A stretch of 9,269 bases of DNA, from the NCBI GenBank assembly GCA_016875695.1, contig VGPB01000066.1:1-9269 (forward strand). Direction: 5' to 3'. The notes under the pieces are model-generated. The model did no database searches, had not been told where the DNA came from, and was given only the letters and a program-made list of their open reading frames with translations. How positions within the stretch are numbered: position 1 is the stretch's first letter; the number at the start of each line of letters is the position of its first letter. This DNA is from Chloroflexota bacterium (GTDB lineage: Bacteria > Chloroflexota > Dehalococcoidia > UBA2979). Below, piece by piece: positions 1 through 7,450 of this stretch. A program made the translations under genes and the position numbers.

Positions 1-205
1 CGCCGTGCGCTGCGAGCACCGGCAGCAGCGCGGCCTCGCGGGCGAGCCCGGCCGTCGCACGCTCGTGGTTCGGCACGCGCACGACATACGCACCCACACG
101 CCACGCCGCGCTGTCCCAGCCTTCGCCCAGCCACCGCGCCGCGTCGAGGTCTGTGGCGGGCGCGAGGCCCGACGCTCGCAGCGCCTCGTGGGCGCGCTCC
201 GGCAG
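1..205 (-). CDS. Aminoglycoside phosphotransferase (APH)-like kinase, N-terminal fragment, start unclear
   Basis: Read directly on the minus strand just after leuD, one frame stays open to the window edge. It carries LPERAHEALRASG, then WLGEGWDSAAWRVGAYVVRVP, then LAREAALLPVLAAHG. This matches the opening of APH/choline-kinase-fold enzymes: a glycine-rich strand (GEGWDS), the strand that normally carries the ATP-contacting lysine (here VVRVP, Arg in that area), and the helix with the conserved Glu (REAALLP). The catalytic HGD and DxD motifs would lie beyond the window. The substrate cannot be told; such proteins are often generic small-molecule kinases rather than resistance enzymes. No ATG, GTG or TTG occurs in frame upstream of the conserved part, even back into leuD. 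The coordinate given uses a CTG at 205-203 as a placeholder. It follows the leuD stop (229) by about 23 nt, so it is probably co-transcribed. Confidence 0.6.
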   Translation of the reverse strand, partial: MPERAHEALRASGLAPATDLDAARWLGEGWDSAAWRVGAYVVRVPNHERATAGLAREAALLPVLAAHG

Positions 206-228
206 GCGCTGCGCGGGGGGCGGGGCCG

Positions 229-831
229 TTAGCCTGCCTGCGCCGTTGACGGCAGCAACGCCGTGCGCCCGCCCTCGAACGCCCCGATCGCGTCGGCGTG
301 CTGCAGCGTCAGGCCGATGTCGTCGAGCCCCTCGAGCAGGCAGTGCCGCACGAACGCGTCGATGTCGAAGTGGCGCACCCAGTCCGATCCCGCGATCGCC
401 ACCGTCTGCCGCTCGAGGCTCACGACGAGCTGCGTCGCCGGCAGCTCCTCGGCGCGCGCCATCAGGTAGTCGACGTCGGCCTGCGGCAGCTGCACGGTGA
501 GCAGGCCGATCTTCGCGCAGTTGTTGCGGAAGATGTCCGCGAACGACGGCGCGATGATTGCGCGCACGCCGATGTCCTCCAGCGCCCACGGCGCGTGCTC
601 GCGCGAAGATCCGCAGCCGAAGTTCGCGCCGGCGAGCAGCACCGGCGCGCCTGCGTACGCCGGGTTGTTCGTCACGAACGCTGGGTCCTTGCGCCAGTCG
701 AAGAACGCGAACGGCCCGAAGCCCGTGCGCTCGATGCGCTTCAGAAATTGCTTCGGGATGATCTGGTCCGTGTCCACGTCCGCGCGGTTGAGCGGAATCG
801 CGTTGCCGACGATCTCGTGTACCGGCTGCAT
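229..831 (-). CDS. leuD: 3-isopropylmalate dehydratase, small subunit
   Basis: This is the swivel-domain subunit of isopropylmalate isomerase. With LeuC it converts 2-isopropylmalate to 3-isopropylmalate in cytosolic leucine synthesis. The product is 200 aa, the usual length (about 200). Visible hallmarks are DVDTDQIIPKQFLKRI at residues 18-32, with the usual RTGFG after it, and GANFGCGSSREHAPWAL at about 68-84, the substrate-recognition loop of the family. The ATG at 831-829 shares its A with the leuC stop (TGATG). A strong Shine-Dalgarno, GGAGGTGATG (846-837), lies inside the leuC end with about 10 nt from GGAGG to the ATG, so translation is probably coupled. The frame runs open further upstream inside leuC, but that extension is not LeuD-like. 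It ends in TAA. leuB does not follow; an APH-like gene does. Confidence 0.96.
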   Translation of the reverse strand: MQPVHEIVGNAIPLNRADVDTDQIIPKQFLKRIERTGFGPFAFFDWRKDPAFVTNNPAYAGAPVLLAGANFGCGSSREHAPWALEDIGVRAIIAPSFADIFRNNCAKIGLLTVQLPQADVDYLMARAEELPATQLVVSLERQTVAIAGSDWVRHFDIDAFVRHCLLEGLDDIGLTLQHADAIGAFEGGRTALLPSTAQAG

Positions 832-2240
832 CAGCGCATCACCTCCCGGATGTCGACGAAGTGTCCTGCGATCGCGGCCGCTGCCGCCATCTCGGGGCTC
901 ACGAGGTGCGTGCGTCCGCCGGCGCCCTGCCGCCCCTCGAAGTTGCGGTTCGACGTCGACGCGCAGCGTTCGCCGGGCAGCAGGATGTCCGGGTTCATGC
1001 CCAGGCACATCGAGCAGCCCGCGTCACGCCACTCGAAGCCCGCGTCGAGGAACACCTGGTCCAGTCCCTCGCGCTCCGCTTGTGCCTTCACCATACCCGA
1101 GCCCGGCACCACCATCGCGTGCACGGTGCTCGCGACGCGCTTGCCGCGCACCACGCTCGCGGCCGCGCGCAGGTCCTCGATGCGCGAGTTCGTGCACGAG
1201 CCGAGGAACACGCGGTCGATCGCGATCGACTGGATCGGCGTGCCCGCGCGCAGGTCCATGTACGCGAGCGCCCGCTGCGCGGTCTCGCGCGCGGCCGGCG
1301 TGGGCGCCTCGTCCGGGTCCGGGACGCGCGCCGTTACCGGCACGGACTGCGCCGGCGTCGTGCCCCACGTCACGTGCGGTTCGATCTCGCTGCCGTCGAG
1401 GCGCACCTCGCGGTCGAAGCGCGCGCCCTCGTCCGTTGGCAGCGCGCGCCAGCGCTCGACCGCCTCATCCCACGCGTCGCCCTGCGGCGCAAACTTGCGG
1501 CCCTTGAGGTATGCGAACGTCGTCTCGTCGGGCGCGATCAGCCCCGCGCGCGCCCCGCCCTCGATCGACATGTTGCACACCGTCATCCGCCCCTCCATCG
1601 AGAGGCCGCGGATCACGTCGCCGCGATACTCGATCACGTGCCCCACGCCGCCGTCGACGCCGATGCGGCGGATGATCGCCAGGATCACATCCTTCGCCGT
1701 GATCCCCGGGCCGAGCACGCCTGTGACCTCCACCGACATCGTGGCCGGCCGCGCCTGCAGCAGCGTCTGCGTCGCCAGCACGTGCTCCACCTCCGACGTG
1801 CCGATGCCCACCGCGAGCGCGCCGAACGCGCCGTGTGTCGAGGTGTGCGAGTCGCCGCAGACGATCGTCAGGCCCGGCTGCGTCAGCCCGTGCTCCGGCC
1901 CGATTACGTGCACGATGCCCTGGCGGATGTCGAACATGTCCCACAGCGGGATGCCGAACTCCTTCGTGTTCGCGCGCAGCGTCTCAAGCTGCTGCTGCGA
2001 CAGCGGGTCCGGGTTCGGCAGCGCGCGATCGATCGTCGGCACGTTGTGGTCGACCGTCGCGAGCGTCAGGTCCGGCCGCCGCACGCGCCGCCCCGCGAGC
2101 CGCAGCGACTCGAACGCCTGCGGCGACGTCACCTCGTGCACCAGGTGCAGGTCGATGTAGAGCAGGTCGGGCTGCCCTTCCTCGGCCCGCACGAGGTGCT
2201 GCTCCCAGATTTTCTCGGACAGCGTCCGTGGTGTGCTCAT
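831..2240 (-). CDS. leuC: 3-isopropylmalate dehydratase, large subunit (4Fe-4S)
   Basis: This is the catalytic, aconitase-family subunit of isopropylmalate isomerase and works with LeuD. The product is 469 aa, typical for LeuC. The aconitase signature VCGDSHTSTHGAFGAL and GIGTSEVEHVLATQTL are present. The three cluster ligands are visible: Cys349 in FLGSCTNSR, and Cys409 and Cys412 in GCSMCLGMNPD, followed by STSNRNFEGRQG. The ATG at 2240 was chosen because the protein then begins MSTPRTLSEKIWEQHLV, as in homologues, and because GAGGGAGGGG lies directly upstream. An in-frame ATG at 2285 would add 15 basic residues (MMKRLRRAARREGGA) not expected in the family. It lies 87 nt after leuA and overlaps leuD by one base. 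No missing residue or frameshift is visible. Confidence 0.97.
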   Translation of the reverse strand: MSTPRTLSEKIWEQHLVRAEEGQPDLLYIDLHLVHEVTSPQAFESLRLAGRRVRRPDLTLATVDHNVPTIDRALPNPDPLSQQQLETLRANTKEFGIPLWDMFDIRQGIVHVIGPEHGLTQPGLTIVCGDSHTSTHGAFGALAVGIGTSEVEHVLATQTLLQARPATMSVEVTGVLGPGITAKDVILAIIRRIGVDGGVGHVIEYRGDVIRGLSMEGRMTVCNMSIEGGARAGLIAPDETTFAYLKGRKFAPQGDAWDEAVERWRALPTDEGARFDREVRLDGSEIEPHVTWGTTPAQSVPVTARVPDPDEAPTPAARETAQRALAYMDLRAGTPIQSIAIDRVFLGSCTNSRIEDLRAAASVVRGKRVASTVHAMVVPGSGMVKAQAEREGLDQVFLDAGFEWRDAGCSMCLGMNPDILLPGERCASTSNRNFEGRQGAGGRTHLVSPEMAAAAAIAGHFVDIREVMR

Positions 2241-2327
2241 CGCCCCTCCCTCTCTGCGTGCCGCACGGCGTAATCGCTTCATCACGGCCCTGCCGCCGCG
2301 CTGCGGCCCGGAGCTGCAGCCCGCAGG

Positions 2328-3878
2328 TTACTGTGTGCTCGTGGCGGCGGCGTGTCGGCGTGCCTCGGTGTTCAGGTAGCGGTTGAGCGCGTGCACGTAT
2401 GCGCGCGCGCTCGCCACGAGGATATCCGTGTCCGCCGCGCGCCCCGTGTACGAGCCGCCGTCCGCCTCGATGCGGATCGTCACCTCGCCCTGCGCGTCGA
2501 TGCCCTCCGTCACGGACTTCACGCTGAACTCCGTCAGCTCGTTCTGCACGTGCAGCACGCGGTTGATCGCCTGGTAGATCGCGTCGACGGGCCCCGTGCC
2601 GATCGCTGCGTCCTGGTGCGACGCGCCGTTCGGCCCCACGAGCCGCACTGTCGCCGTCGGCGCGCTGTGGTCGCCCGCCGACACCTGCACCAGGTCTAGT
2701 TGCCACTGCTCCGCCACCTGCACCGAGCTCACCTCCGCGAGGATTGCCTGCAGGTCGCGGTCGTCCACCTCGTCGCGGCGATCCGCGACCTCCTTGAACG
2801 CCTCGTACACGCGCTGGAACTCGTCCTCCCCCAGCGTCACGCCGAGGTCGAACAGTCGCGAGCGCAGCCCGTGGCGCCCCGACACCTTCGTCAGTACGAT
2901 CGAACCGCCTGCCGGGATGCCGATGTCGGCCGGGTCCATGATCTCGTACGTCGCGCGCAGCTTCAGCACGCCGTCCTGGTGGATGCCCGACGAATGACGG
3001 AACGCGTTCTTGCCGACGATCGCCTTGTTCGACTGCACCGCCATGCCAGACACGCGCTCGACGAGCCGGCTCGCGTGGTAGATCTCGCGTGTGTGCACGT
3101 CCGTGTGCACGCCCAGAAAGTCGCCGCGCGTCTTGATCGCCATGATTACTTCTTCGATCGACGTGTTTCCCGCGCGCTCGCCGATGCCGTTGATCGCGCC
3201 CTCGACCTGCCGCGCGCCGCCGATCACGCCCGCGAGCGAGTTCGCCACCGCGAGCCCTAGGTCGTTGTGGCAGTGCACCGAGATGCGCGCCTTCTCGATG
3301 CCCGGCACGCGCTCCCGCACCGTGCGGATGAAGCGCTCGAACTCCTGCGGGATCGCGTAGCCCACCGTGTCCGGCACGTTGATCGTCGTCGCGCCTTCCG
3401 CGATCGCGGCCGCGAGCAGATCGTACACGAACTCAAGGTCCGAGCGCGTCGCGTCCATCGGCGAGAACTCGACGTCAGGCGTGTAGCCGGCGGCACGCGC
3501 CACCGCCGCGCGCGCCATATCGAGCACGTCCTCGCGGTTCTTGCGCAGCTGGTGCGCCATGTGGATCTCGCTCGACGAGATGAACACGTGGATACGCGGC
3601 GTCTCCGCGCGCTGCACGGCCCGCCAGCACGCGTCGATGTCGTCCGCATTCGCGCGCGCGAGGCCGGCGATCACGGGCCCCTTTATCTCGCGCGCGATCA
3701 GCGACACCGCCTCGAGGTCGCCCGGCGACGAGAACGGAAACCCCGCCTCGATGATGTCGACGTTCATGCGCGCCAGCTGGCGCGCCACCTCGAGCTTATC
3801 CTCGATCGTGAACCCGACGCCCGCCGACTGTTCGCCGTCGCGCAGCGTCGTATCGAAGATGTACACCTTGTCCGTCAT
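2328..3878 (-). CDS. leuA: 2-isopropylmalate synthase
   Basis: It condenses acetyl-CoA with 2-oxoisovalerate, the committed step to leucine. The product is 516 aa, the full-length form with a regulatory tail. The N-terminal TIM barrel starts at IFDTTLRDGEQSAGV (residues 7-21; Arg13, Asp14 and Glu16 of the DRE-TIM signature). The divalent-metal ligands His202 and His204 lie in VHCHNDLG and Asn238 in GERAGN. The second family signature GIGERAGNTSIEEV is intact. After a linker, residues of about 390-503 form the LeuA dimerisation/leucine-sensing domain, ending DTDILVASARAYVHALNRYL. So feedback inhibition by leucine is expected from the family. Homocitrate or citramalate synthase is a less likely reading given the leuC/leuD neighbours. 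The ATG at 3878 follows AGGCAGGG. It is preceded by a 181-nt gap after ilvC, so it could have its own control. Confidence 0.97.
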   Translation of the reverse strand: MTDKVYIFDTTLRDGEQSAGVGFTIEDKLEVARQLARMNVDIIEAGFPFSSPGDLEAVSLIAREIKGPVIAGLARANADDIDACWRAVQRAETPRIHVFISSSEIHMAHQLRKNREDVLDMARAAVARAAGYTPDVEFSPMDATRSDLEFVYDLLAAAIAEGATTINVPDTVGYAIPQEFERFIRTVRERVPGIEKARISVHCHNDLGLAVANSLAGVIGGARQVEGAINGIGERAGNTSIEEVIMAIKTRGDFLGVHTDVHTREIYHASRLVERVSGMAVQSNKAIVGKNAFRHSSGIHQDGVLKLRATYEIMDPADIGIPAGGSIVLTKVSGRHGLRSRLFDLGVTLGEDEFQRVYEAFKEVADRRDEVDDRDLQAILAEVSSVQVAEQWQLDLVQVSAGDHSAPTATVRLVGPNGASHQDAAIGTGPVDAIYQAINRVLHVQNELTEFSVKSVTEGIDAQGEVTIRIEADGGSYTGRAADTDILVASARAYVHALNRYLNTEARRHAAATSTQ

Positions 3879-4059
3879 CGCCCTGCCTCGCCTCGTGCGC
3901 TGCTCCCGGTGGCCACCGCGCTCGCCCTCCCAGCCGCACTCGCGGCGGAGGGCCGGGCAAGCGCGAGCAGGGCCACAGCGGTCGCCTCCCGCTCGCGCCG
4001 CGCGGCGGGGAGAGGGGGCAGGGGGGTGAGGGGTCCGCCCCAGGCGCGGCGCGTCCCGC
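3879..4059. other. ilvC-leuA intergenic gap with GC-rich imperfect hairpin
   Basis: This is the longest gap inside the operon (181 nt) and no gene is seen in it. About 3985-4033 holds a C-rich/G-rich inverted stretch. On the plus strand CTCCC (3986-3990) faces GGGAG (4008-4012) around the self-complementary GCCGCGCGGC (3997-4006), followed by G-runs to 4033. On the minus strand this reads as CCCCTCACCCC, CCCCCTCTCCCC and then the stem. From memory, such CCTCACCCC/CCTCTCCC-rich hairpins recur as dispersed intergenic repeats in GC-rich genomes; I cannot confirm copies here. No convincing promoter for leuA and no U-tract terminator was seen. Confidence 0.4.
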
Positions 4060-5061
4060 TCACCGCTTCGCCTGGTTCAGCCAGGCCATCATCGCGCGCA
4101 CTTCCTTGCCCACCTGTTCCACCGGGTGCTCCGCGTTCTGCCGGCGCAGGGCCTGGAAGTGCGGCCGGCCGGCCTGGTTCTCGAGTATCCACTCGCGCGC
4201 GAACGAGCCGTTCTGCACCTCGTCCAGCACGCCGCGCATCGTCTGCTTCACGCGCGCGTCGATCACGCGCGGCCCGCGCGTGTAGTCGCCGTACTCGGCC
4301 GTGTCGCTCACCGAGTAGCGCATGTACTCCATGCCGCCCTCGTACAGCAGGTCTACGATCAGCTTCAGCTCGTGGAACGTCTCGAAGTACGCCGACTCCG
4401 GCTGGTACCCCGCTTCGACCAGCGTCTCGAATGCCGCCTTGATCAGCGACGTGATGCCGCCGCACAGGATTACTTGCTCGCCGAACAGGTCGGTCTCGGT
4501 CTCTTCCTGGAACGTCGTCTCGAGGATGCCCGCGCGCGCCGCGCCGATGCCCTTGCCGTACGCCAGCGCCGTCTGCAGTGCCGTCTCGCTCGCGTTCTGG
4601 TGCACCGCGACGAGCGCCGGTACCCCCGCACCCTCCGTGTACACGCGCCGCACGAGGTGCCCGGGCCCCTTCGGCGCGATCATTGACACGTCGACCTCGG
4701 GCGGCGCCGCGATCTGGTTGAAGTGCACGTTGAAGCCGTGCGCGAACATCAGCGTCTTGCCGCTCGTCATGTGCGGCGCCACGTGGTCCTCGTACACCCG
4801 CCGCGTCGCCTGGTCCGGCACGAGCATCATCACCACGTCCGAGTCGCGCGCGACCTCCTCCACGCTGCCCACGGGCAGCCCCGCCGCCTGCGCCTTCGCC
4901 CACGACGGCGAGCCCGGGTACAGCCCCACCGACACCTGTACCCCGGAGTCCTTGAGGTTCAGCGCGTGCGCGTGCCCTTGCGACCCGTACCCGATCACCC
5001 CCACGCGCTTGCCGCGCAGCATGCCCAGGTCCGCGTCCTGCTCGTAGTAGATGCGTGCCAC
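4060..5061 (-). CDS. ilvC: Ketol-acid reductoisomerase, class I (short form)
   Basis: It converts 2-acetolactate (or 2-aceto-2-hydroxybutyrate) to the dihydroxy acid using NAD(P)H and Mg2+, in the step after IlvBN. The product is 333 aa, the length of class I enzymes. The N-terminal Rossmann domain has GYGSQGHAHALNLKDSG (residues 24-40) and the cofactor-specificity loop GLYPGSPSW (46-54). Catalytic His108 lies in FAHGFNVHF. The C-terminal knotted domain shows the metal and substrate residues Asp191 and Glu195 (ETDLFGEQ), Glu227 and Glu231 (YFETFHEL) and Ser252 (YSVSDTAEYGD). The start is a GTG at 5061 preceded by GAGGGGG, giving MARIYYEQDAD as in homologues. The position usually Arg after GL in the cofactor loop is Tyr48. 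It sits 63 nt after ilvN. Confidence 0.97.
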   Translation of the reverse strand: MARIYYEQDADLGMLRGKRVGVIGYGSQGHAHALNLKDSGVQVSVGLYPGSPSWAKAQAAGLPVGSVEEVARDSDVVMMLVPDQATRRVYEDHVAPHMTSGKTLMFAHGFNVHFNQIAAPPEVDVSMIAPKGPGHLVRRVYTEGAGVPALVAVHQNASETALQTALAYGKGIGAARAGILETTFQEETETDLFGEQVILCGGITSLIKAAFETLVEAGYQPESAYFETFHELKLIVDLLYEGGMEYMRYSVSDTAEYGDYTRGPRVIDARVKQTMRGVLDEVQNGSFAREWILENQAGRPHFQALRRQNAEHPVEQVGKEVRAMMAWLNQAKR

Positions 5062-5124
5062 GGTGCCCCCTCGCCCTCGCCCCCCGGTTGATGTGGTCGC
5101 GTGACGTGTGCGCTACGTCGGCTC

Positions 5125-5718
5125 TCAGTCGCTCACGTACGGCAGGTCGCCCTCGGGGCGCCGGCCGGACTCGTGGTGGAACCGTTGCACCTCGTCGGGC
5201 TCCGCCTCCCCGACGGGAGGATGCTGCGCCGTCGTGCGCTCCCCGCGCAGCATCGCGATGCGTCCCGTACGCACGAGTTCGAGCACGCCGTACGGCTCGA
5301 CGTTCGCGATGAACGCGGACAGCCGCTCCTCCGCCGCCACGATCTCGACGACGACCGTCGTCGGCGATACGTCCACGACGTGCGCGCGGAAGATGCCGAC
5401 GAGGTCGAGTAGCGCGTGCCGCTGCTCCGTCGTGCAGCGTACCTTCACCAGCGCGAGCTCGCGCATCACCGCCTCGGCGCTCGTCAGCTGCTCCACCCGG
5501 ACGACGTCGATGAGCTTGTAGAGCTGGCGCTGCACCTGGTCGACGATGCCGCCCGCGCCCTCGTCCTCTACGACAATTGTCATGCGCGAGATGCCGGCCT
5601 CCTCGGTCGTGCCGACGGCGAGCGAGTCGATGTTGAACCCGCGGCGCCGAAACAGCGACGCGACGCGGTTCAGCACTCCCGGGCGGTCCTCCACGAGCGC
5701 GACCATCGTGTGCTTCAT
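5125..5718 (-). CDS. ilvN: Acetolactate synthase, small (regulatory) subunit
   Basis: This is the regulatory partner of IlvB. In this family it activates the catalytic subunit and carries the valine/branched-chain feedback sites. The N-terminal ACT domain opens MKHTMVALVEDRPGVLNRVA, with FNIDSLAVG at 29-36 and SRMTIVVE at 44-51. The C-terminal ALS-SS domain runs from about residue 85 to RIAMLRG at 153-159. The protein is 197 aa against about 160-170 usually. The extra is a polar, Pro/Glu/His-rich tail (160-197) without recognised motifs. The ATG at 5718 overlaps the ilvB TGA by four bases (ATGA), so translation is probably coupled; AGGAAG lies upstream. An in-frame extension to 5793 overlaps ilvB and is not family-like. 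Confidence 0.96.
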   Translation of the reverse strand: MKHTMVALVEDRPGVLNRVASLFRRRGFNIDSLAVGTTEEAGISRMTIVVEDEGAGGIVDQVQRQLYKLIDVVRVEQLTSAEAVMRELALVKVRCTTEQRHALLDLVGIFRAHVVDVSPTTVVVEIVAAEERLSAFIANVEPYGVLELVRTGRIAMLRGERTTAQHPPVGEAEPDEVQRFHHESGRRPEGDLPYVSD

Positions 5719-7433
5719 CGCGCCACTTCCTGCTGCTCGCGCGGCGCCTCGACGGTCTCGCGGAGCGCGGCGCCCGCCGGCACCATCGGCCACACGTTGC
5801 CCTCGGCCTGCACCTGGAAGTCGAGGATCACCGGTCCGGGGTGCGCGTTCGCCGCGCGGATCGCGTCGTCCACCTGCTCGGGCCCCGTCACGCGCAGCCC
5901 CATGATGCCGTACGCCTCGGCGAGCTTGACGAAGTCCGGCTGCGACATCGCCACGCTCACGTAGTTATCCTTGTAGAACAGTTCTTGCCACTGGCGCACC
6001 ATGCCCAAGTAGCCGTTGTTCATGATCGCCATCTTCACCGGCAGCTGCTCGTCCACCATCGTCGCGAGCTCCTGCAGCGTCATCTGGAAGCCGCCGTCGC
6101 CGCAGATCGACCACACTGCCGCGTCCGGTCGTGCGACCTGCGCGCCGAGCGCGGCCGGCACCTCGAAGCCCATCGTGCCGAGCCCGCCGGACGTGATGAG
6201 CTGGTGCGGGTGCGTGAAGCGCATGTGCTGTGCCGCCCACATCTGGTGCTGCCCCACGCCCGTCACGATCACCGTGTCATCCGCGTTCACCGCCGAGATG
6301 CGGCTCACGACCTGCTGCACCGACAGTTCCGGTCCGCTCGGGATCGCCATCGAGTGCGCGTGCTCCGCGCGCAGGTCGTCGATCCAGCGGATCCACGGCA
6401 CGTGCGTGCGTTGGGCGACCGCCGCCGTGAGCGCGGCGAGCGCCAGCTTCGCGTCGCCGACGATCGGCGCCACGGTCGTGATGTTCTTGCCGTGCTCGGC
6501 GGGGTCGATGTCGATGTGCACAACCTGGGCCGTGGGGTTGAAGTCCGCGAAGCGCCCGAGCGCGCGGTCGTCCATGCGGTTGCCGATGCCGATCACGACG
6601 TCCGCCGTTGAGGCCGCGTGGTTCGCCTCGTACGAGCCGTGCATGCCCAGCAGCCCGTACGCGAGCGCGTGGTCCGTCGGGATCGACCCCAGGCCGAGCA
6701 GCGTGTTGAGCACGGGCGTGCCCGTCTTCTCCGCGAACGCGCGCAGCTCCGCCGACGCGCCGCTGAGGATCACGCCGTGGCCCGCGATGATGATCGGCCG
6801 CTCGGCCGCGTCGATGATCGCCGCCGCGCGCGCGATCTGCGCGGGGCCCGGCTGCGGGCTCGGGTCGTAGCCGCGGATCACCACGCGCTCCGGCCACACG
6901 AACGCCGTCTCCTCCTGGAATACGTCCTTCGGGATGTCGATGTGCACCGGGCCCGGCCGCCCCGTCGTCGCGATGTACGCAGCCTCCGAGAACGTGTACG
7001 CCAGGTCCTCGGCGCGCATCACGAGGTAGTTGTGCTTCACGATCGGCGTCGTGATGCCGGTGATGTCCGCTTCCTGGAAGCCGTCCTTGCCCAGCAGGTT
7101 GCGCGCGACGTTGCCCGTTACGAATAGCGTCGGCACCGAGTCCATCATCGCGTTCGTGATCGCGGTGACGAGGTTCGTCGCGCCGGGCCCCGAGGTCGCG
7201 AGCGCGCAGCCGAGGCGCCCCGCGGCGCGCGCGTAGCCGTCGGCCGCGTGCCCGCCGCCCTGCTCGTGGCGCACGAGGATGTGCCGCACCTCCGGGTGCG
7301 CCGGGAAGCGATCGTATAGCGGCAGCACCACGCCGCCCGGGTACCCGAAGACTACGTTCACGCCGATGCGCTTCAGGCTCTCGAGCACGATGTCGGCGCC
7401 GCTCATGCGCTGGCCGTTCTGGGCTTGGCTCAC
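5715..7433 (-). CDS. ilvB: Acetolactate synthase, large (catalytic) subunit
   Basis: This thiamine-diphosphate enzyme condenses pyruvate with pyruvate or 2-oxobutyrate, the first common step of valine, leucine and isoleucine synthesis. The product is 572 aa. Visible are the N-terminal PYR domain with catalytic Glu57 in RHEQGG, TSGPGATNLVT (80-90) and GFQEADITGIT. A middle FAD/Rossmann-like domain includes GIGNRMDDRALG. The C-terminal PP domain has GVGQHQMWAAQ (392-402), the ThDP/Mg2+ motif GDGGFQMT at 445-452 and NNGYLGMVRQWQELF. The start is a GTG at 7433, chosen because GAGGAG (7446-7441) lies 7 nt upstream; the next ATG (7406, codon 10) has no such site. It is the first large gene after the leader peptide. 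Residues at several inhibitor-site positions differ from the plant enzyme (see findings). Confidence 0.97.
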   Translation of the reverse strand: MSQAQNGQRMSGADIVLESLKRIGVNVVFGYPGGVVLPLYDRFPAHPEVRHILVRHEQGGGHAADGYARAAGRLGCALATSGPGATNLVTAITNAMMDSVPTLFVTGNVARNLLGKDGFQEADITGITTPIVKHNYLVMRAEDLAYTFSEAAYIATTGRPGPVHIDIPKDVFQEETAFVWPERVVIRGYDPSPQPGPAQIARAAAIIDAAERPIIIAGHGVILSGASAELRAFAEKTGTPVLNTLLGLGSIPTDHALAYGLLGMHGSYEANHAASTADVVIGIGNRMDDRALGRFADFNPTAQVVHIDIDPAEHGKNITTVAPIVGDAKLALAALTAAVAQRTHVPWIRWIDDLRAEHAHSMAIPSGPELSVQQVVSRISAVNADDTVIVTGVGQHQMWAAQHMRFTHPHQLITSGGLGTMGFEVPAALGAQVARPDAAVWSICGDGGFQMTLQELATMVDEQLPVKMAIMNNGYLGMVRQWQELFYKDNYVSVAMSQPDFVKLAEAYGIMGLRVTGPEQVDDAIRAANAHPGPVILDFQVQAEGNVWPMVPAGAALRETVEAPREQQEVAR

Positions 7434-7440
7434 GGTCGGA

Positions 7441-7446
7441 CTCCTC
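7441..7446 (-). promoter_or_regulatory. ilvB Shine-Dalgarno (GAGGAG)
   Basis: GAGGAG sits 7 nt before the GTG start and decides it over the ATG nine codons later. With the preceding C it reads CGAGGAG, exactly complementary to CTCCTCG inside the leader-peptide leucine codons (7602-7596). It also lies just downstream of a 9-bp hairpin (7475-7451), so it is a likely point of control. Confidence 0.8.
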
Positions 7447-7450
7447 GGTT

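Noticed and set aside
298..2160. A 620-codon open frame on the plus strand opposite leuD and leuC
   Set aside because: It is antisense to two unmistakable genes, its product is Arg/Ser/Ala-rich low-complexity sequence, and such shadows are expected at this G+C content.
2301..2326. A 6-bp inverted repeat (CTGCGG/CCGCAG) between leuA and leuC as a terminator
   Set aside because: It is short, has a 14-nt loop and no U-tract, and the genes on both sides belong to one pathway in one direction.
3267..4442. Other long plus-strand frames opposite leuA and ilvC
   Set aside because: Their composition is Arg/His-rich with no recognisable motif, and the opposite strand encodes complete conserved enzymes.
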